From contig CAKOVU010000001.1 in assembly GCA_934122115.1 (NCBI GenBank), positions 1 through 64,000 on the forward strand: a stretch of 64,000 nt of DNA, written 5' to 3'. Both the position numbers and the translations under genes were made by a program. This document shows positions 1 through 7,562 of the stretch, piece by piece. The stretch comes from UMGS1901 sp934122115. GTDB taxonomy: Bacteria; Bacillota; Clostridia; TANB77; CAG-508. The notes beneath the pieces were generated by a model, which was not told where the DNA came from, ran no database searches, and saw only the letters and a program-made list of their open reading frames with translations. Within the stretch, counting starts at the first letter, position 1, and every line of letters begins with the position of its first letter.

Positions 1-78
1 GCCGAACACAGAAGTCAAGCTCTTAAGTGCCGAAGATATTTACGGGTTACCCTGTTGAGAAAATAGGTCTTCGCCAGA
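1..78 (+). rRNA. rrf: 5S ribosomal RNA, 3' portion
   Basis: The first ~78 bases match the 3' two-thirds of a bacterial 5S rRNA: the CCGAACACAGAAG segment of loop B/helix III, then the helix IV/V region ending in GGTCTTCGCCAG. The 5' end lies outside the window. A run of nine T follows directly, so the rRNA operon ends here. Confidence 0.93.
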
Positions 79-92
79 TTTTTTTTTTATAA

Positions 93-141
93 ATAAAAGT
101 TAGATATACTAGTTACAAAAATTGGCATATCTAACTTTTAT
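93..141 (+). terminator. Stem-loop terminator after the 5S gene
   Basis: A perfect 15-bp inverted repeat (93-107 with 127-141) follows the T-run at the end of the 5S gene. It probably backs up termination of the rRNA operon. It abuts the -35 box of the next promoter. Confidence 0.6.
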
Positions 142-170
142 TTGCATACTTGGAAAAAGTGTGCTATAAT
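142..170 (+). promoter_or_regulatory. Sigma-A type promoter for the 218 gene
   Basis: TTGCAT at 142-147 and TATAAT at 165-170 are separated by 17 bp, about 48 bp before the start codon at 218, which has an AAGGAG ribosome binding site. Confidence 0.7.
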
Positions 171-217
171 ATATTTTATGTAAACAAATAAAATTTTTTA
201 TTATAAGGAGAAAATTT

Positions 218-1180
218 ATGGAAAATATAAATAATGAAGAGCAAGAACCAATTAATATGAGTGCAATGCTAGAAGAATATTTGGCAATGAAGAAAAGATA
301 TCCCAAAAGACCAATGTCTGAGTGGAATCGTGATCAAACTTTGATTGGTATGGCTAATAAATATAAAGATGATAAAAGAACGTTTAACAAAATTTTTGAT
401 ATGGTTAACTTGTTTTATCAAAAAAGTTGTGAAGCTGGTGAAAATGGCACATATGACAGATTTGATGAATTATACAAGGAAGAGATTTTAGGCGATAACA
501 AGAGAAAATATGATATGACTTCTCTAGTTCATAAATGGATGATAACTCCTGGATATTCTTATATAAAAAATAAAAAGCCATTTAATTTTGTATATGATAT
601 AGTTTTACAACAGAATAACGATGAAACGACAGAGGAAGTAATCAAAGATTCATTAGCTTCTAAAGAACTAAAAGAGAATGAACGACTTATAAAAAGGGTT
701 GGGATAAGTGAAATGGGAAAACTTATTTATACTTTAGCTTCAGGAGAAAAGAAATTTTTAAAGAATTATATAATCAGAATGAGTGCAAATGGAAAGATGA
801 AAGATTATTTTGTTTTTTCAGATATAAGTCCAATTTTAATGCATGATGCAGAGTATAGGAGAATGGTTATAGAAGAATTACTTTCAGAAAATAATATAAC
901 TTTATCAAATCTTAATGGATATATAGGTGAAATAAAGCCACAAATCAATAAAAAAGAAGAATTAGAAAGCAACAATACTAAAAAACATATAAATTCAGAT
1001 AAAGGAAAAGAATCAGAAGAGTTGTATTCATATACTTATACTAATACGAGTGATGAATATGAATTAGAATACGATGCTATTGCTGCAACGGCGATGTTTT
1101 ATTTAAACAGAATAAATGAATTTTATGAAACAGAGAAAGATAAAAAAGAGAAAGATATAAATGATGAAGAAGATAAATAA
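218..1180 (+). CDS. Hypothetical protein, function unknown
   Basis: A 320-residue soluble, charged protein that I do not recognise. It has no signal peptide, membrane segment or obvious catalytic motif. The middle (roughly residues 150-230) looks like a compact helical domain. Residues ~235-270 are lysine/glutamate-rich and low complexity, and the tail is acidic. The start is supported by ATAAGGAG 8 bp upstream and a good promoter at 142-170. The 3' end overlaps the flavin reductase gene by about 20 bp, so the two are probably co-transcribed. Confidence 0.75.
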   Translation: MENINNEEQEPINMSAMLEEYLAMKKRYPKRPMSEWNRDQTLIGMANKYKDDKRTFNKIFDMVNLFYQKSCEAGENGTYDRFDELYKEEILGDNKRKYDMTSLVHKWMITPGYSYIKNKKPFNFVYDIVLQQNNDETTEEVIKDSLASKELKENERLIKRVGISEMGKLIYTLASGEKKFLKNYIIRMSANGKMKDYFVFSDISPILMHDAEYRRMVIEELLSENNITLSNLNGYIGEIKPQINKKEELESNNTKKHINSDKGKESEELYSYTYTNTSDEYELEYDAIAATAMFYLNRINEFYETEKDKKEKDINDEEDK

Positions 1181-1760
1181 TAATAAAAAAGTAGAAAGAA
1201 CCATGTGGAAATCAGGAACATTTATATATCCGATTCCTGCTGTAATGGTTTCATGTGGAAGCATGGAAAAGTCTAATATTATTACTGTTGCATGGACTGG
1301 AATCTTGAATACAAATCCAGCAACGTGTTATATATCAGTCAGACCAGAAAGATATTCACATGATATTATAAAGAAAAATGGTGAGTTTGTAATAAATTTA
1401 ACAAATCAAGAATTAGCTTATGCAACAGATTGGTGTGGAGTAAAGACTGGTGCAAAAGTAGATAAATTCAAAGAAATGCACTTACACAAAGAAAAAGCAA
1501 ATTTTGTTAAAGCTCCATTAATTTCAGAAAGTCCAGTTTGTGTTGAATGCAAAGTAAGAGAAACAGTTAAACTAGGAAGCCATGACATGTTTATTGCAGA
1601 TGTTCTTTCAATAGATGTTGATAATAGATATATAGACAAAAACGGAAGTTTTGATATAAGTAAGTGCAATTTAATAGCGTATGCTAATGGAGGATATTAT
1701 CCATTAGGAAAGAAAATTGGAAAATTTGGATATTCGGTTCAAAAAAAGAAGAAAAAATAG
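1161..1760 (+). CDS. Flavin reductase family protein (FMN-binding split barrel)
   Basis: A 199-residue protein resembling the flavin reductase-like/FMN-binding split-barrel family, which binds FMN and reduces flavin or related substrates. Family-like segments are PIPAVMVSCG near the N-terminus, the NIITVAWTGILNTNPA block, and YISVRPERYSH, which typically contacts flavin. The C-terminus ends in a lysine run. The start overlaps the upstream gene; an internal ATG at 1203, which begins MWKSG as in many family members, is an equally good choice because neither start has a strong ribosome binding site. Confidence 0.85.
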   Translation: MMKKINNNKKVERTMWKSGTFIYPIPAVMVSCGSMEKSNIITVAWTGILNTNPATCYISVRPERYSHDIIKKNGEFVINLTNQELAYATDWCGVKTGAKVDKFKEMHLHKEKANFVKAPLISESPVCVECKVRETVKLGSHDMFIADVLSIDVDNRYIDKNGSFDISKCNLIAYANGGYYPLGKKIGKFGYSVQKKKKK

Positions 1761-1770
1761 CTTCAAACAA

Positions 1771-1829
1771 TTGACATATAAGCGAATACGTGATAAAATA
1801 TTTAAGCATATGCGATATAGCATATGCTT
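1771..1829 (+). promoter_or_regulatory. Promoter of the rpmG-secE-nusG operon with a palindrome at the transcript start
   Basis: A near-ideal promoter: TTGACA at 1771-1776, 17 bp spacing, TAAAAT at 1794-1799. The predicted start (~1806) falls in a perfect 10-bp inverted repeat (AAGCATATGC, 1804-1813, with 1820-1829; 6-nt loop). The repeat could be an operator or a 5' mRNA stem-loop. Confidence 0.75.
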
Positions 1830-1871
1830 GTATGAATTAGAAAAAGCTAATAATGGCTGGAGGTGTATAAA

Positions 1872-2036
1872 ATGGCTGCAAAAGGAGCAAGAGAACCAAT
1901 AACATTGGAATGTACAGAATGTAAAAGAAGAACTTACATGACAGAAAAAAACAAGAAAAACAATACAGATAGATTAGAAATAACAAAGTATTGTAAGTTT
2001 TGTCAAAAACGTACTACACACAAGGAAACAAAATAG
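1872..2036 (+). CDS. rpmG: 50S ribosomal protein L33
   Basis: A 54-residue protein with the L33 signature and two CXXC pairs (CTEC and CKFC), so this is the zinc-binding form. It begins the classic rpmG-secE-nusG block and has a good promoter ~100 bp upstream. The ribosome binding site GGAGGTG lies 7-8 bp before the ATG. There is only 20 bp to secE, so the genes are co-transcribed. Confidence 0.96.
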   Translation: MAAKGAREPITLECTECKRRTYMTEKNKKNNTDRLEITKYCKFCQKRTTHKETK

Positions 2037-2056
2037 TCCTTTAAGGAGGAAAAGTT

Positions 2057-2431
2057 ATGCCTAAGGAAGCAAAAAGCAAAGAAAGTAAAGTAAAGAAAAC
2101 AAAAACGGCAAAAAATAATAAAAATTTCTTTAAAGATACAAAGGCTGAATTAAAGAAAGTAATTTGGCCAACATCAAAGCAATTAGTAAATAATACTTTA
2201 GCAGTTATTACTATAGTTCTTTTAGTTGGGGTAATAGTTTTTGCGTTAGATGTATGCTTTGAGAAAATAAGTGCATTAGGAGTAAATGGATTAAAATCAA
2301 TAGCATCTAACACAATTAATAGCACTGATACTGAGAATACAGAAAGTGAAAACACTGAACAAGAAGTAACAAGCAACGAAAAAAATACTACAGAATCAAC
2401 TGAAGACCAAACTGTAGAAAATGACGAATAA
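2057..2431 (+). CDS. secE: Preprotein translocase subunit SecE
   Basis: Small subunit of the SecYEG channel. Residues ~30-50 carry the conserved amphipathic segment (FFKDTKAELKKVIWPT), followed by one membrane helix (~52-75). At 124 residues it is longer than the usual 60-75 because of a C-terminal acidic Thr/Glu/Asn-rich tail (about residues 90-124). AAGGAGG lies just upstream of the start, and nusG follows after 24 bp. Confidence 0.95.
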   Translation: MPKEAKSKESKVKKTKTAKNNKNFFKDTKAELKKVIWPTSKQLVNNTLAVITIVLLVGVIVFALDVCFEKISALGVNGLKSIASNTINSTDTENTESENTEQEVTSNEKNTTESTEDQTVENDE

Positions 2432-2455
2432 TTATTAAAGGGAGGCTTATTAAGT

Positions 2456-2986
2456 ATGTCTCAAGAAGAATTAGTGCCTAGATGGTATGTAGTACATACA
2501 TATTCAGGATATGAAAACAAAGTAAAGACAGACCTTGAAAAGAAAATAAAAAACCAAGAATTAGAAGAATACTTTTTTGATATAGTTGTTCCAATGGAAG
2601 AACAAATAGAAATTAAGGATGGAAAAAGAAAAGCAAACTTAAAGAAAGTTTTTCCAGGATATGTTCTAATAAAAATGATAGTTACTGAAGAAACTTGGTA
2701 TATTGTTAGAAATACTAGAGGTGTAACTGGCTTTGTTGGTTCTGGAACAGATCCTATTCCACTTACTGAAGAAGAAATAAGGAAGATGGGATTTGAAATA
2801 TCAGAAGTCAAAGTTGATTATGACGTAAATGATTCAATCCAAATAATAGATGGACCATTTAAAGATTATATTGGAGTTGTAAAAGAAATAAATAAAGAAA
2901 AACATAAAGTAAAAGTATTGGTTTCAATGTTTGGAAGGGAAACTCCAGTAGATATAGACCTTTCACAAGTACAGAAGGTACAATAA
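2456..2986 (+). CDS. nusG: Transcription termination/antitermination protein NusG
   Basis: A 176-residue NusG, normal for the family. It has the N-terminal NGN domain (RWYVVHTYSGYENKV, FPGYVLI, WYIVRNTRGVTGFVG) and a C-terminal KOW domain (about residues 125-176, GPFKDYIGVVKEI). It binds RNA polymerase and affects pausing and termination. It sits in the expected place between secE and rplK, behind a GGGAGG ribosome binding site. Confidence 0.97.
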   Translation: MSQEELVPRWYVVHTYSGYENKVKTDLEKKIKNQELEEYFFDIVVPMEEQIEIKDGKRKANLKKVFPGYVLIKMIVTEETWYIVRNTRGVTGFVGSGTDPIPLTEEEIRKMGFEISEVKVDYDVNDSIQIIDGPFKDYIGVVKEINKEKHKVKVLVSMFGRETPVDIDLSQVQKVQ

Positions 2987-3070
2987 ATATGTTTAAAAGA
3001 TTTAAGTTTAACTTAATCTATTTAATAAATTATTTTGTTTAATATACAATACTAAAAGGAGGTGCAAGAA

Positions 3071-3499
3071 ATGGCAGAGAAAGAAATCACAAATGTAATT
3101 AAATTACAAATACCTGCAGGTAAAGCTACACCAGCTCCACCAGTAGGACCAGCATTAGGTGGTAGTGGTGTAAACATTATGCAATTTGTTAAAGAATTTA
3201 ATGATAGAACTGCAAACCAACCAGGAATGATAATCCCAGTTGTTATAACAGTTTATAAAGATAAGACTTTTGAATTCATTACAAAAGTACCACCAGTAGC
3301 AGTATTAATTAAAAAAGCTGCTAAAATAGAAAAGGCTTCTGGAAAGCCAAATAAAGAAAAAGTTGCAACAATTACAAAAGCACAAGTAGAAGAGATAGCT
3401 AAACAAAAAATGCCTGATTTAAATGCAGCATCACTTGAAGCTGCAATGAGCATGGTAGCAGGTACAGCTCGTTCTATGGGTGTCGTAGTTGCAGAATAA
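3071..3499 (+). CDS. rplK: 50S ribosomal protein L11
   Basis: A 142-residue L11 with the typical KLQIPAGKATPAPPVGPALG start and the C-terminal rRNA-binding domain ending TARSMGV. L11 forms the GTPase-associated centre with 23S rRNA. The ATG at 3071 is preferred over the in-frame GTG at 3062 because AAAAGGAGG lies 8 bp before it and homologues begin with MA(E/K)K. Confidence 0.97.
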   Translation: MAEKEITNVIKLQIPAGKATPAPPVGPALGGSGVNIMQFVKEFNDRTANQPGMIIPVVITVYKDKTFEFITKVPPVAVLIKKAAKIEKASGKPNKEKVATITKAQVEEIAKQKMPDLNAASLEAAMSMVAGTARSMGVVVAE

Positions 3500-3548
3500 T
3501 ATTAAATTGGGAGAGCTATAAGCTCGGTATTACCAAAAGGAGGAAATA

Positions 3549-4232
3549 ATGTCAAAAGGAAAAAGATATGCAGAAAGTGCAAAATTAGTTGATAAAACAA
3601 AACTATATAGCGCTAGTGAAGCATTAGAATTAATCGAAAAAATGCCAAAAGCAAAATTCGATGAAACAGTTGAATTACATGTTAAATTAGGTGTAGATTC
3701 AAAACATGCTGACCAACAAGTAAGAGGTACAACAGTACTTCCAAATGGAACAGGAAAAACACAAAGAGTATTAGTATTTGCTAAAGGTCCAAAAGCTGAC
3801 GAAGCTTTAAAAGCAGGAGCAGATTTTGTAGGAGCAGAAGAATTAATACCAAAAATCGAAAAAGAAAACTGGTTTGATTATGATGTTATAGTTGCAACAC
3901 CAGACATGATGGGTGTTGTAGGAAGATTAGGTAAAGTATTAGGACCAAAAGGATTAATGCCAAACCCTAAATCAGGAACAGTAACTATGGATGTTACAAA
4001 AGCTATAAGTGAAATTAAATCTGGTAAAGTAGAATATAGATTGGATAAAAACAACATTATTCACTTAGGATTTGGAAAAGTTTCATTCGGAGCTGAAAAA
4101 TTAGCTGAAAACTATAGCACTATAATAGATGCTATAATTAAGGCAAAACCAGCAGCAGCAAAAGGACAATACATTAAGAGTGTTGCAATTTCTACAACAA
4201 TGGGTCCAAGTATGTATATTGATCAAAAATAA
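3549..4232 (+). CDS. rplA: 50S ribosomal protein L1
   Basis: A 227-residue L1, the usual length. The conserved GLGKVLGPKGLMPNPKSGTV-type segment is readable near residues 120-140 and the C-terminus carries the SVAISTTMGPS motif. L1 binds the mobile L1 stalk of 23S rRNA and often its own mRNA. The start is preceded by AAAGGAGG and the gene lies 49 bp after rplK. Confidence 0.97.
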   Translation: MSKGKRYAESAKLVDKTKLYSASEALELIEKMPKAKFDETVELHVKLGVDSKHADQQVRGTTVLPNGTGKTQRVLVFAKGPKADEALKAGADFVGAEELIPKIEKENWFDYDVIVATPDMMGVVGRLGKVLGPKGLMPNPKSGTVTMDVTKAISEIKSGKVEYRLDKNNIIHLGFGKVSFGAEKLAENYSTIIDAIIKAKPAAAKGQYIKSVAISTTMGPSMYIDQK

Positions 4233-4245
4233 TTTATGATATATA

Positions 4246-4344
4246 GCCATAGACAGTAGGCATTAAGATAAGCCCTACCGAGGCATAGAGAACGGATTAT
4301 CCAATCTTTATAGCCTCAGGCTATACGGATTGGATTTATTTTTT
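4246..4344 (+). promoter_or_regulatory. L10 leader (ribosomal protein autoregulatory mRNA element) with terminator
   Basis: The 157-bp gap between rplA and rplJ contains the L10 leader signature: AGACAGTAGG, then CCCTACCGAGGC, then a hairpin with arms TCCAATC (4300-4306) and GATTGGA (4328-4334) enclosing a second stem (TATAGCC/GGCTATA) and followed by a T-rich run. In Bacillota, L10(L12)4 binds this leader to repress rplJL by attenuation. Confidence 0.88.
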
Positions 4345-4389
4345 GGGATTGTGTATCCAAATAAAACAAAACCAGGAGGTGAATTAAAA

Positions 4390-4890
4390 ATGGCAAATGA
4401 AAAAAATATAGCAGTAAAGAAAGCAGAAGTAGAGAAATTAGCTGAAGAAATAAAAGAGGCTAAAGTAGTACTTTTAACAGATTATAGAGGAGTAACAGTT
4501 TCTGATGATACAGAATTAAGAAACGCAATAAGAGACTCACATGCTGAATACAAAATTATAAAGAACAATATAACAAGAAGAGCTTTAGATTTAAATGGAA
4601 ACAATGAACTAGATAGTTTATTAGTAGGACCAACAGCAGTAGTTATAGGAAAGGAAGATTACCTAGAACCAGCTAAAGCAATATACAACTTCACAAAAAC
4701 ACATGAGTTCTATAAAATTAAAGGTGGTATAATAGAAGGAAAAGTTATGACAGCAGAAGAAATAATAACTCTTGCTAAATTACCATCAAGACAAGAATTA
4801 CTTGCAAAACTTGCTGGTGCATTACTTGGCAATATTACAAAACTTGCAGTTGCACTTGATCAAGTAAAAGCTCAAAAAGAAAACGCTTAG
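4390..4890 (+). CDS. rplJ: 50S ribosomal protein L10
   Basis: A 166-residue L10. The N-terminal rRNA/L11-binding domain includes VVLLTDYRGVTV and the C-terminal helix that anchors L7/L12 dimers is at LAKLAGALLGNITKLAVALDQ. The ATG at 4390 is chosen over the upstream in-frame start because it has CCAGGAGGTG 9 bp before it and the upstream extension is leader RNA. Confidence 0.96.
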   Translation: MANEKNIAVKKAEVEKLAEEIKEAKVVLLTDYRGVTVSDDTELRNAIRDSHAEYKIIKNNITRRALDLNGNNELDSLLVGPTAVVIGKEDYLEPAKAIYNFTKTHEFYKIKGGIIEGKVMTAEEIITLAKLPSRQELLAKLAGALLGNITKLAVALDQVKAQKENA

Positions 4891-4971
4891 TTTGAGCAAA
4901 TAATATTCACATTGCCGTGAAAGAACGTAAAGTTCAATAAATAAAAAAATAAAATAAGGAGGAATTTTAAA

Positions 4972-5337
4972 ATGGCAAAAATAGATGAATTATTAGAAAG
5001 CATAGATGCTTTATCAGTAGCTGAATTAGCTGAATTAGTAAAAGGAATAGAAGAAAAATATGGAGTATCTGCAGCAGCAGTTGCAGCACCTGTAGCAGGT
5101 GGAGCTGCAGCAGCAGCTGAAGAAAAAACATCATTTGATGTAGTATTAACAGACGTAGGAGCAAACAAAATCCAAGTAATCAAAGTTGTTAGAGATGCAA
5201 CAGGATTAGGATTAAAAGAAGCTAAAGAATTAGTTGATGGTGCTCCAAAAACAGTTAAAGAAGGAGCTTCTAAAGAAGAAGCTGAAGAATTAAAAGCTAA
5301 ATTTACAGAAGCAGGAGCTGTTATCGAATTAAAATAA
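4972..5337 (+). CDS. rplL: 50S ribosomal protein L7/L12
   Basis: A 121-residue L7/L12 with an N-terminal dimerisation helix, an alanine/glycine-rich hinge (about residues 36-52) and the C-terminal factor-binding domain (VIKVVRDATGLGLKEAKELVD). It is the last gene of the block. Unlike many Bacillota, no rpoBC follows; a strong terminator and convergent plsX come next. Confidence 0.97.
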   Translation: MAKIDELLESIDALSVAELAELVKGIEEKYGVSAAAVAAPVAGGAAAAAEEKTSFDVVLTDVGANKIQVIKVVRDATGLGLKEAKELVDGAPKTVKEGASKEEAEELKAKFTEAGAVIELK

Positions 5338-5357
5338 TTTTGATAATATACAACAAA

Positions 5358-5394
5358 AATAACACTTGTAAATGCAATACAAGTGTTATTTTTT
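5358..5394. terminator. Bidirectional terminator between rplL and plsX
   Basis: A perfect 13-bp stem (AATAACACTTGTA, 5358-5370, with 5378-5390) with A/T-rich runs on both sides lies between convergent rplL and plsX and can end both transcripts. Confidence 0.85.
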
Positions 5395-5405
5395 ATGGAA
5401 TAAAA

Positions 5406-6437
5406 TTACATTTTTGTTTGTACAGTTGGATCAAGAGCATTTGTTAGTCTTTCAACGGTTTTATTATTTACAAATTGCTCGGCTTGTTTTATTGTGAACT
5501 CAAATAATTTTTCATCACTACTACCATGAGCTTTTACAACAGGTTTTTTTACTCCTAAGAAAAGAGCGCCGCCATATTCTTTGTAATCCATCATTTTTTT
5601 GAATCTATTAATTGCTGGAAGAGTTGGAATAGATCCTAACATAGATAAAACATTTTTCTTTAAACTTTCAGATAAAGATTTTTTTATTAATTTTCCCATT
5701 CCTTCTACAGTTTTTAGAAAGATATTTCCAGTAAATCCATCAGCAATTATAGCATCTACTTTACCAGAAAAAGCATCTCTGCCTTCTACATTGCCTATAA
5801 AGTTAATTCCTAGTTCTGGTGATTTTTCTTTTAGCAATTTATAACTTTCTTTAATTAATTCATTTCCTTTTGTTTCTTCAGTTCCGATATTAAGTAAGCC
5901 AATTGCAGGATTTTCTATTCCTAAAGCATCATGTATATATATGCTAGACATTTGAGCAAATTGCAATAAATTTATTGGCTTACAATTTGTGTTGGAACCA
6001 CAGTCCATTAAAACTAATCTTTTATGATAAGATGGTAGTATTCCAGCAAGAGCAGGTCTATCAACACCTTTTATCCTTCCAATTAGTAAAGTGGCTCCTG
6101 TAAGCAATGCGCCAGAGTTACCAGCAGAGATAAACACATCACCTTTACCTTCTTTTAAAAGATTAAAACCAACAACCATAGAAGAATCTTTTTTTTGCCT
6201 AATTGCAACAGTTGGAGTATCAACCATTTCAATAGTTTCTGTAGCATTATATATCTTCAATCTTGGAGATATTTCTTCCATAGATTTATTATAAAGTTCT
6301 TTAAAACGATTTCGAATAATTTCTTCTTTTCCTATTAGCCATAATTCAGCCTGTATTTGATTTATTGCATTTACTGCACCTTTAATATTAGCGTCTGGAG
6401 CATTATCGCCACCCATAGCATCTAAAAGTATTATCAT
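5406..6437 (-). CDS. plsX: Phosphate acyltransferase PlsX
   Basis: A 343-residue PlsX, which makes acyl-phosphate from acyl-ACP as the first step of phosphatidic acid synthesis in most Gram-positive bacteria. The MDAMGGDNAP-type N-terminus (IILLDAMGGDNAPD) and the SAGNSGAL segment are diagnostic. The start at 6437 is chosen because AGGAG lies ~7 bp upstream; an upstream in-frame ATG (6473) lacks family similarity. The gene is monocistronic here, without the fapR or fabD neighbours seen in other genomes. Confidence 0.96.
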   Translation of the reverse strand: MIILLDAMGGDNAPDANIKGAVNAINQIQAELWLIGKEEIIRNRFKELYNKSMEEISPRLKIYNATETIEMVDTPTVAIRQKKDSSMVVGFNLLKEGKGDVFISAGNSGALLTGATLLIGRIKGVDRPALAGILPSYHKRLVLMDCGSNTNCKPINLLQFAQMSSIYIHDALGIENPAIGLLNIGTEETKGNELIKESYKLLKEKSPELGINFIGNVEGRDAFSGKVDAIIADGFTGNIFLKTVEGMGKLIKKSLSESLKKNVLSMLGSIPTLPAINRFKKMMDYKEYGGALFLGVKKPVVKAHGSSDEKLFEFTIKQAEQFVNNKTVERLTNALDPTVQTKM

Positions 6438-6571
6438 ATTGAATCTCCTTTGCAAATGTGCTGAACAATACACATTCTAATATTGTGAATATATTTTATA
6501 ACTTATGAAAAGCAAAGTCAATTATATTTAAAAAATCTTTAGAATTAGTACAAGAGTAATAAGAAAATTGA

Positions 6572-6600
6572 TTGACTTTTTACAGAAATATGTATATAAT
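6572..6600 (+). promoter_or_regulatory. Strong promoter of the putative antitoxin RNA
   Basis: TTGACT (6572-6577), 17 bp spacer, TATAAT (6595-6600). No plus-strand protein gene starts within the next several hundred bases; a terminator hairpin lies ~55-90 bp downstream, so a short non-coding RNA is expected. Confidence 0.75.
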
Positions 6601-6606
6601 ATAAAT

Positions 6607-6693
6607 AGAAAATGAGAACACAAATAATGTGTGTTACCCAATATAATTGAATTACACCACTAGCTCTGTGAAAGCGTATGTGGTGTATTTTTT
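6607..6693 (+). ncRNA. Putative antisense (type I antitoxin-like) small RNA
   Basis: Predicted ~85-nt transcript from the 6572-6600 promoter, ending in an 8-bp stem (TACACCAC, 6653-6660, with GTGGTGTA, 6680-6687) and a T-run. It converges on, and its 3' end reaches, the stop codon of a tiny hydrophobic ORF on the other strand (6692-6778). This is the architecture of type I toxin-antitoxin loci with overlapping 3' ends, such as txpA/ratA. Assignment is from layout only. Confidence 0.5.
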
Positions 6694-6778
6694 ATTGTTG
6701 CTTATTTGATAGTATTATGTATATAACACTTAATAAGGCAACGTTTATAGTTATTGAAAACATTAAAAAATTCAACAT
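6692..6778 (-). CDS. Putative type I toxin: 28-residue hydrophobic peptide
   Basis: A 28-residue ORF too short for usual gene finding. It starts with ATG 8 bp after a very strong GGAGGTGG ribosome binding site. The peptide is one hydrophobic helix (MLNFLMFSITINVALLSVIY...) ending in a polar NKQQ, like the short membrane toxins of type I systems. Its mRNA leader (~80 nt) starts from a probable minus-strand promoter (-10 TATAAT at 6869-6874; -35-like TTGTCT at 6890-6895) and contains a small hairpin near the ribosome binding site. I cannot assign it to a named family. Confidence 0.55.
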   Translation of the reverse strand: MLNFLMFSITINVALLSVIYIILSNKQQ

Positions 6779-7051
6779 ATAAACAACCACCTCCAATCCC
6801 TCAACTATTGCTGAGAAATTAAAGGTAACACTCACATCTGCTTTTATCTCATTTTCTATAATAAGTATATTATAACATTTTTATAAAAAAGACAAGTAAA
6901 ATAGTAAAAGTTTACTTATAAATTCACCAAGCCCTTTATTTGAAAGCTCTAATTGTAGAAAGAACAAGTGATTATTAAAACTTTGAAAAGAATAGAAGCA
7001 TAGAAATAAAATAAAAGAAGGGGAAATAACAATTTTTCCTCTTCTTCTTTA

Positions 7052-7125
7052 TGGAGGCGACACCCGGATTCGGACCGGGGATCAGAGTTTTGCAGACTCG
7101 TGCCTTACCACTTGGCTATGTCGCC
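7052..7125 (-). tRNA. tRNA-Cys (anticodon GCA)
   Basis: Reading the minus strand gives a 74-nt cloverleaf: acceptor GGCGACA/TGTCGCC, anticodon loop CTGCAAA (anticodon GCA), T-arm GGTCCGAATCC and an encoded CCA end. It lies ~85 bp downstream of tRNA-Gly in the same orientation. Confidence 0.95.
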
Positions 7126-7209
7126 ATTAATATAATATATTAACTATAGTTGAATATTATAACTATTTTAATAAAAAATGTGTAACAAGGTTACACTGTA
7201 TAATTAATA

Positions 7210-7283
7210 TGGAGCAGGTAACGGGAATCGGACCCGTAACTTAACCTTGGCAAGGTTATGTTTTACCACTAAACTATACCTGC
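7210..7283 (-). tRNA. tRNA-Gly (anticodon GCC)
   Basis: The minus strand folds as tRNA: acceptor GCAGGTA, anticodon loop TTGCCAA (anticodon GCC), T-arm GGTCCGATTCC and an encoded CCA. It is expressed with tRNA-Cys from a promoter at 7310-7338. This glycine isoacceptor reads GGC/GGT. Confidence 0.95.
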
Positions 7284-7309
7284 AATTTATAGATTAATAA
7301 GCAATTAAT

Positions 7310-7374
7310 ATAATACCAAAATAATTTATAAAAGTCAAGTGAAATTTGACATTTTCATAATTTTACTGTATAAT
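7310..7374. promoter_or_regulatory. Back-to-back promoters for the tRNA pair (-) and rnjA (+)
   Basis: Minus strand: TTGACT (7333-7338) and TATTAT (7310-7315), 17 bp apart, for the tRNA genes. Plus strand: TTGACA (7346-7351) and TATAAT (7369-7374), 17 bp apart, for rnjA. The rnjA transcript would have a ~185-nt 5' leader with a short stem (ATCTAG/TAGAT) near 7480, function unknown. Confidence 0.75.
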
Positions 7375-7562
7375 AGAACATAGTTGTTACCATTTAAGGG
7401 TAAAGAAGAGATTTAATTTATACTATTAATTTTAATAATAATGAGACCGGAAATTTAAAAAATATGAAATTATGTATCTAGAACTAGATATGTATTTTTG
7501 TGCATTCAAAAGAAAAAATAGAACATTTTATAAGTAACAACAAAAATAAAGAAGGAGAGAAT

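Larger units (their letters stand above)
6605..6859. repeat. Inverted repeat giving both transcripts of the TA-like locus the same 5' leader
   Basis: 6605-6638 on the plus strand and 6824-6859 on the minus strand share ATAGAAAATGAGA, then after 9 nt ATGTG, then TGTTACC. Each copy lies directly downstream of a -10 box (6595-6600 and 6869-6874), so the antisense RNA and the toxin mRNA would begin with nearly the same ~35 nt. The copies are identical in sense rather than complementary, so they would not pair with each other. Confidence 0.6.

Noticed and set aside
5338..5405. rpoB start expected after rplL
   Set aside because: A strong terminator and convergent plsX follow; rpoBC is not in the window.
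6605..6859. Pairing of the toxin and antitoxin RNAs through their shared leaders
   Set aside because: The leaders are the same in sense, not complementary. Pairing would have to occur through the overlapping 3' ends.
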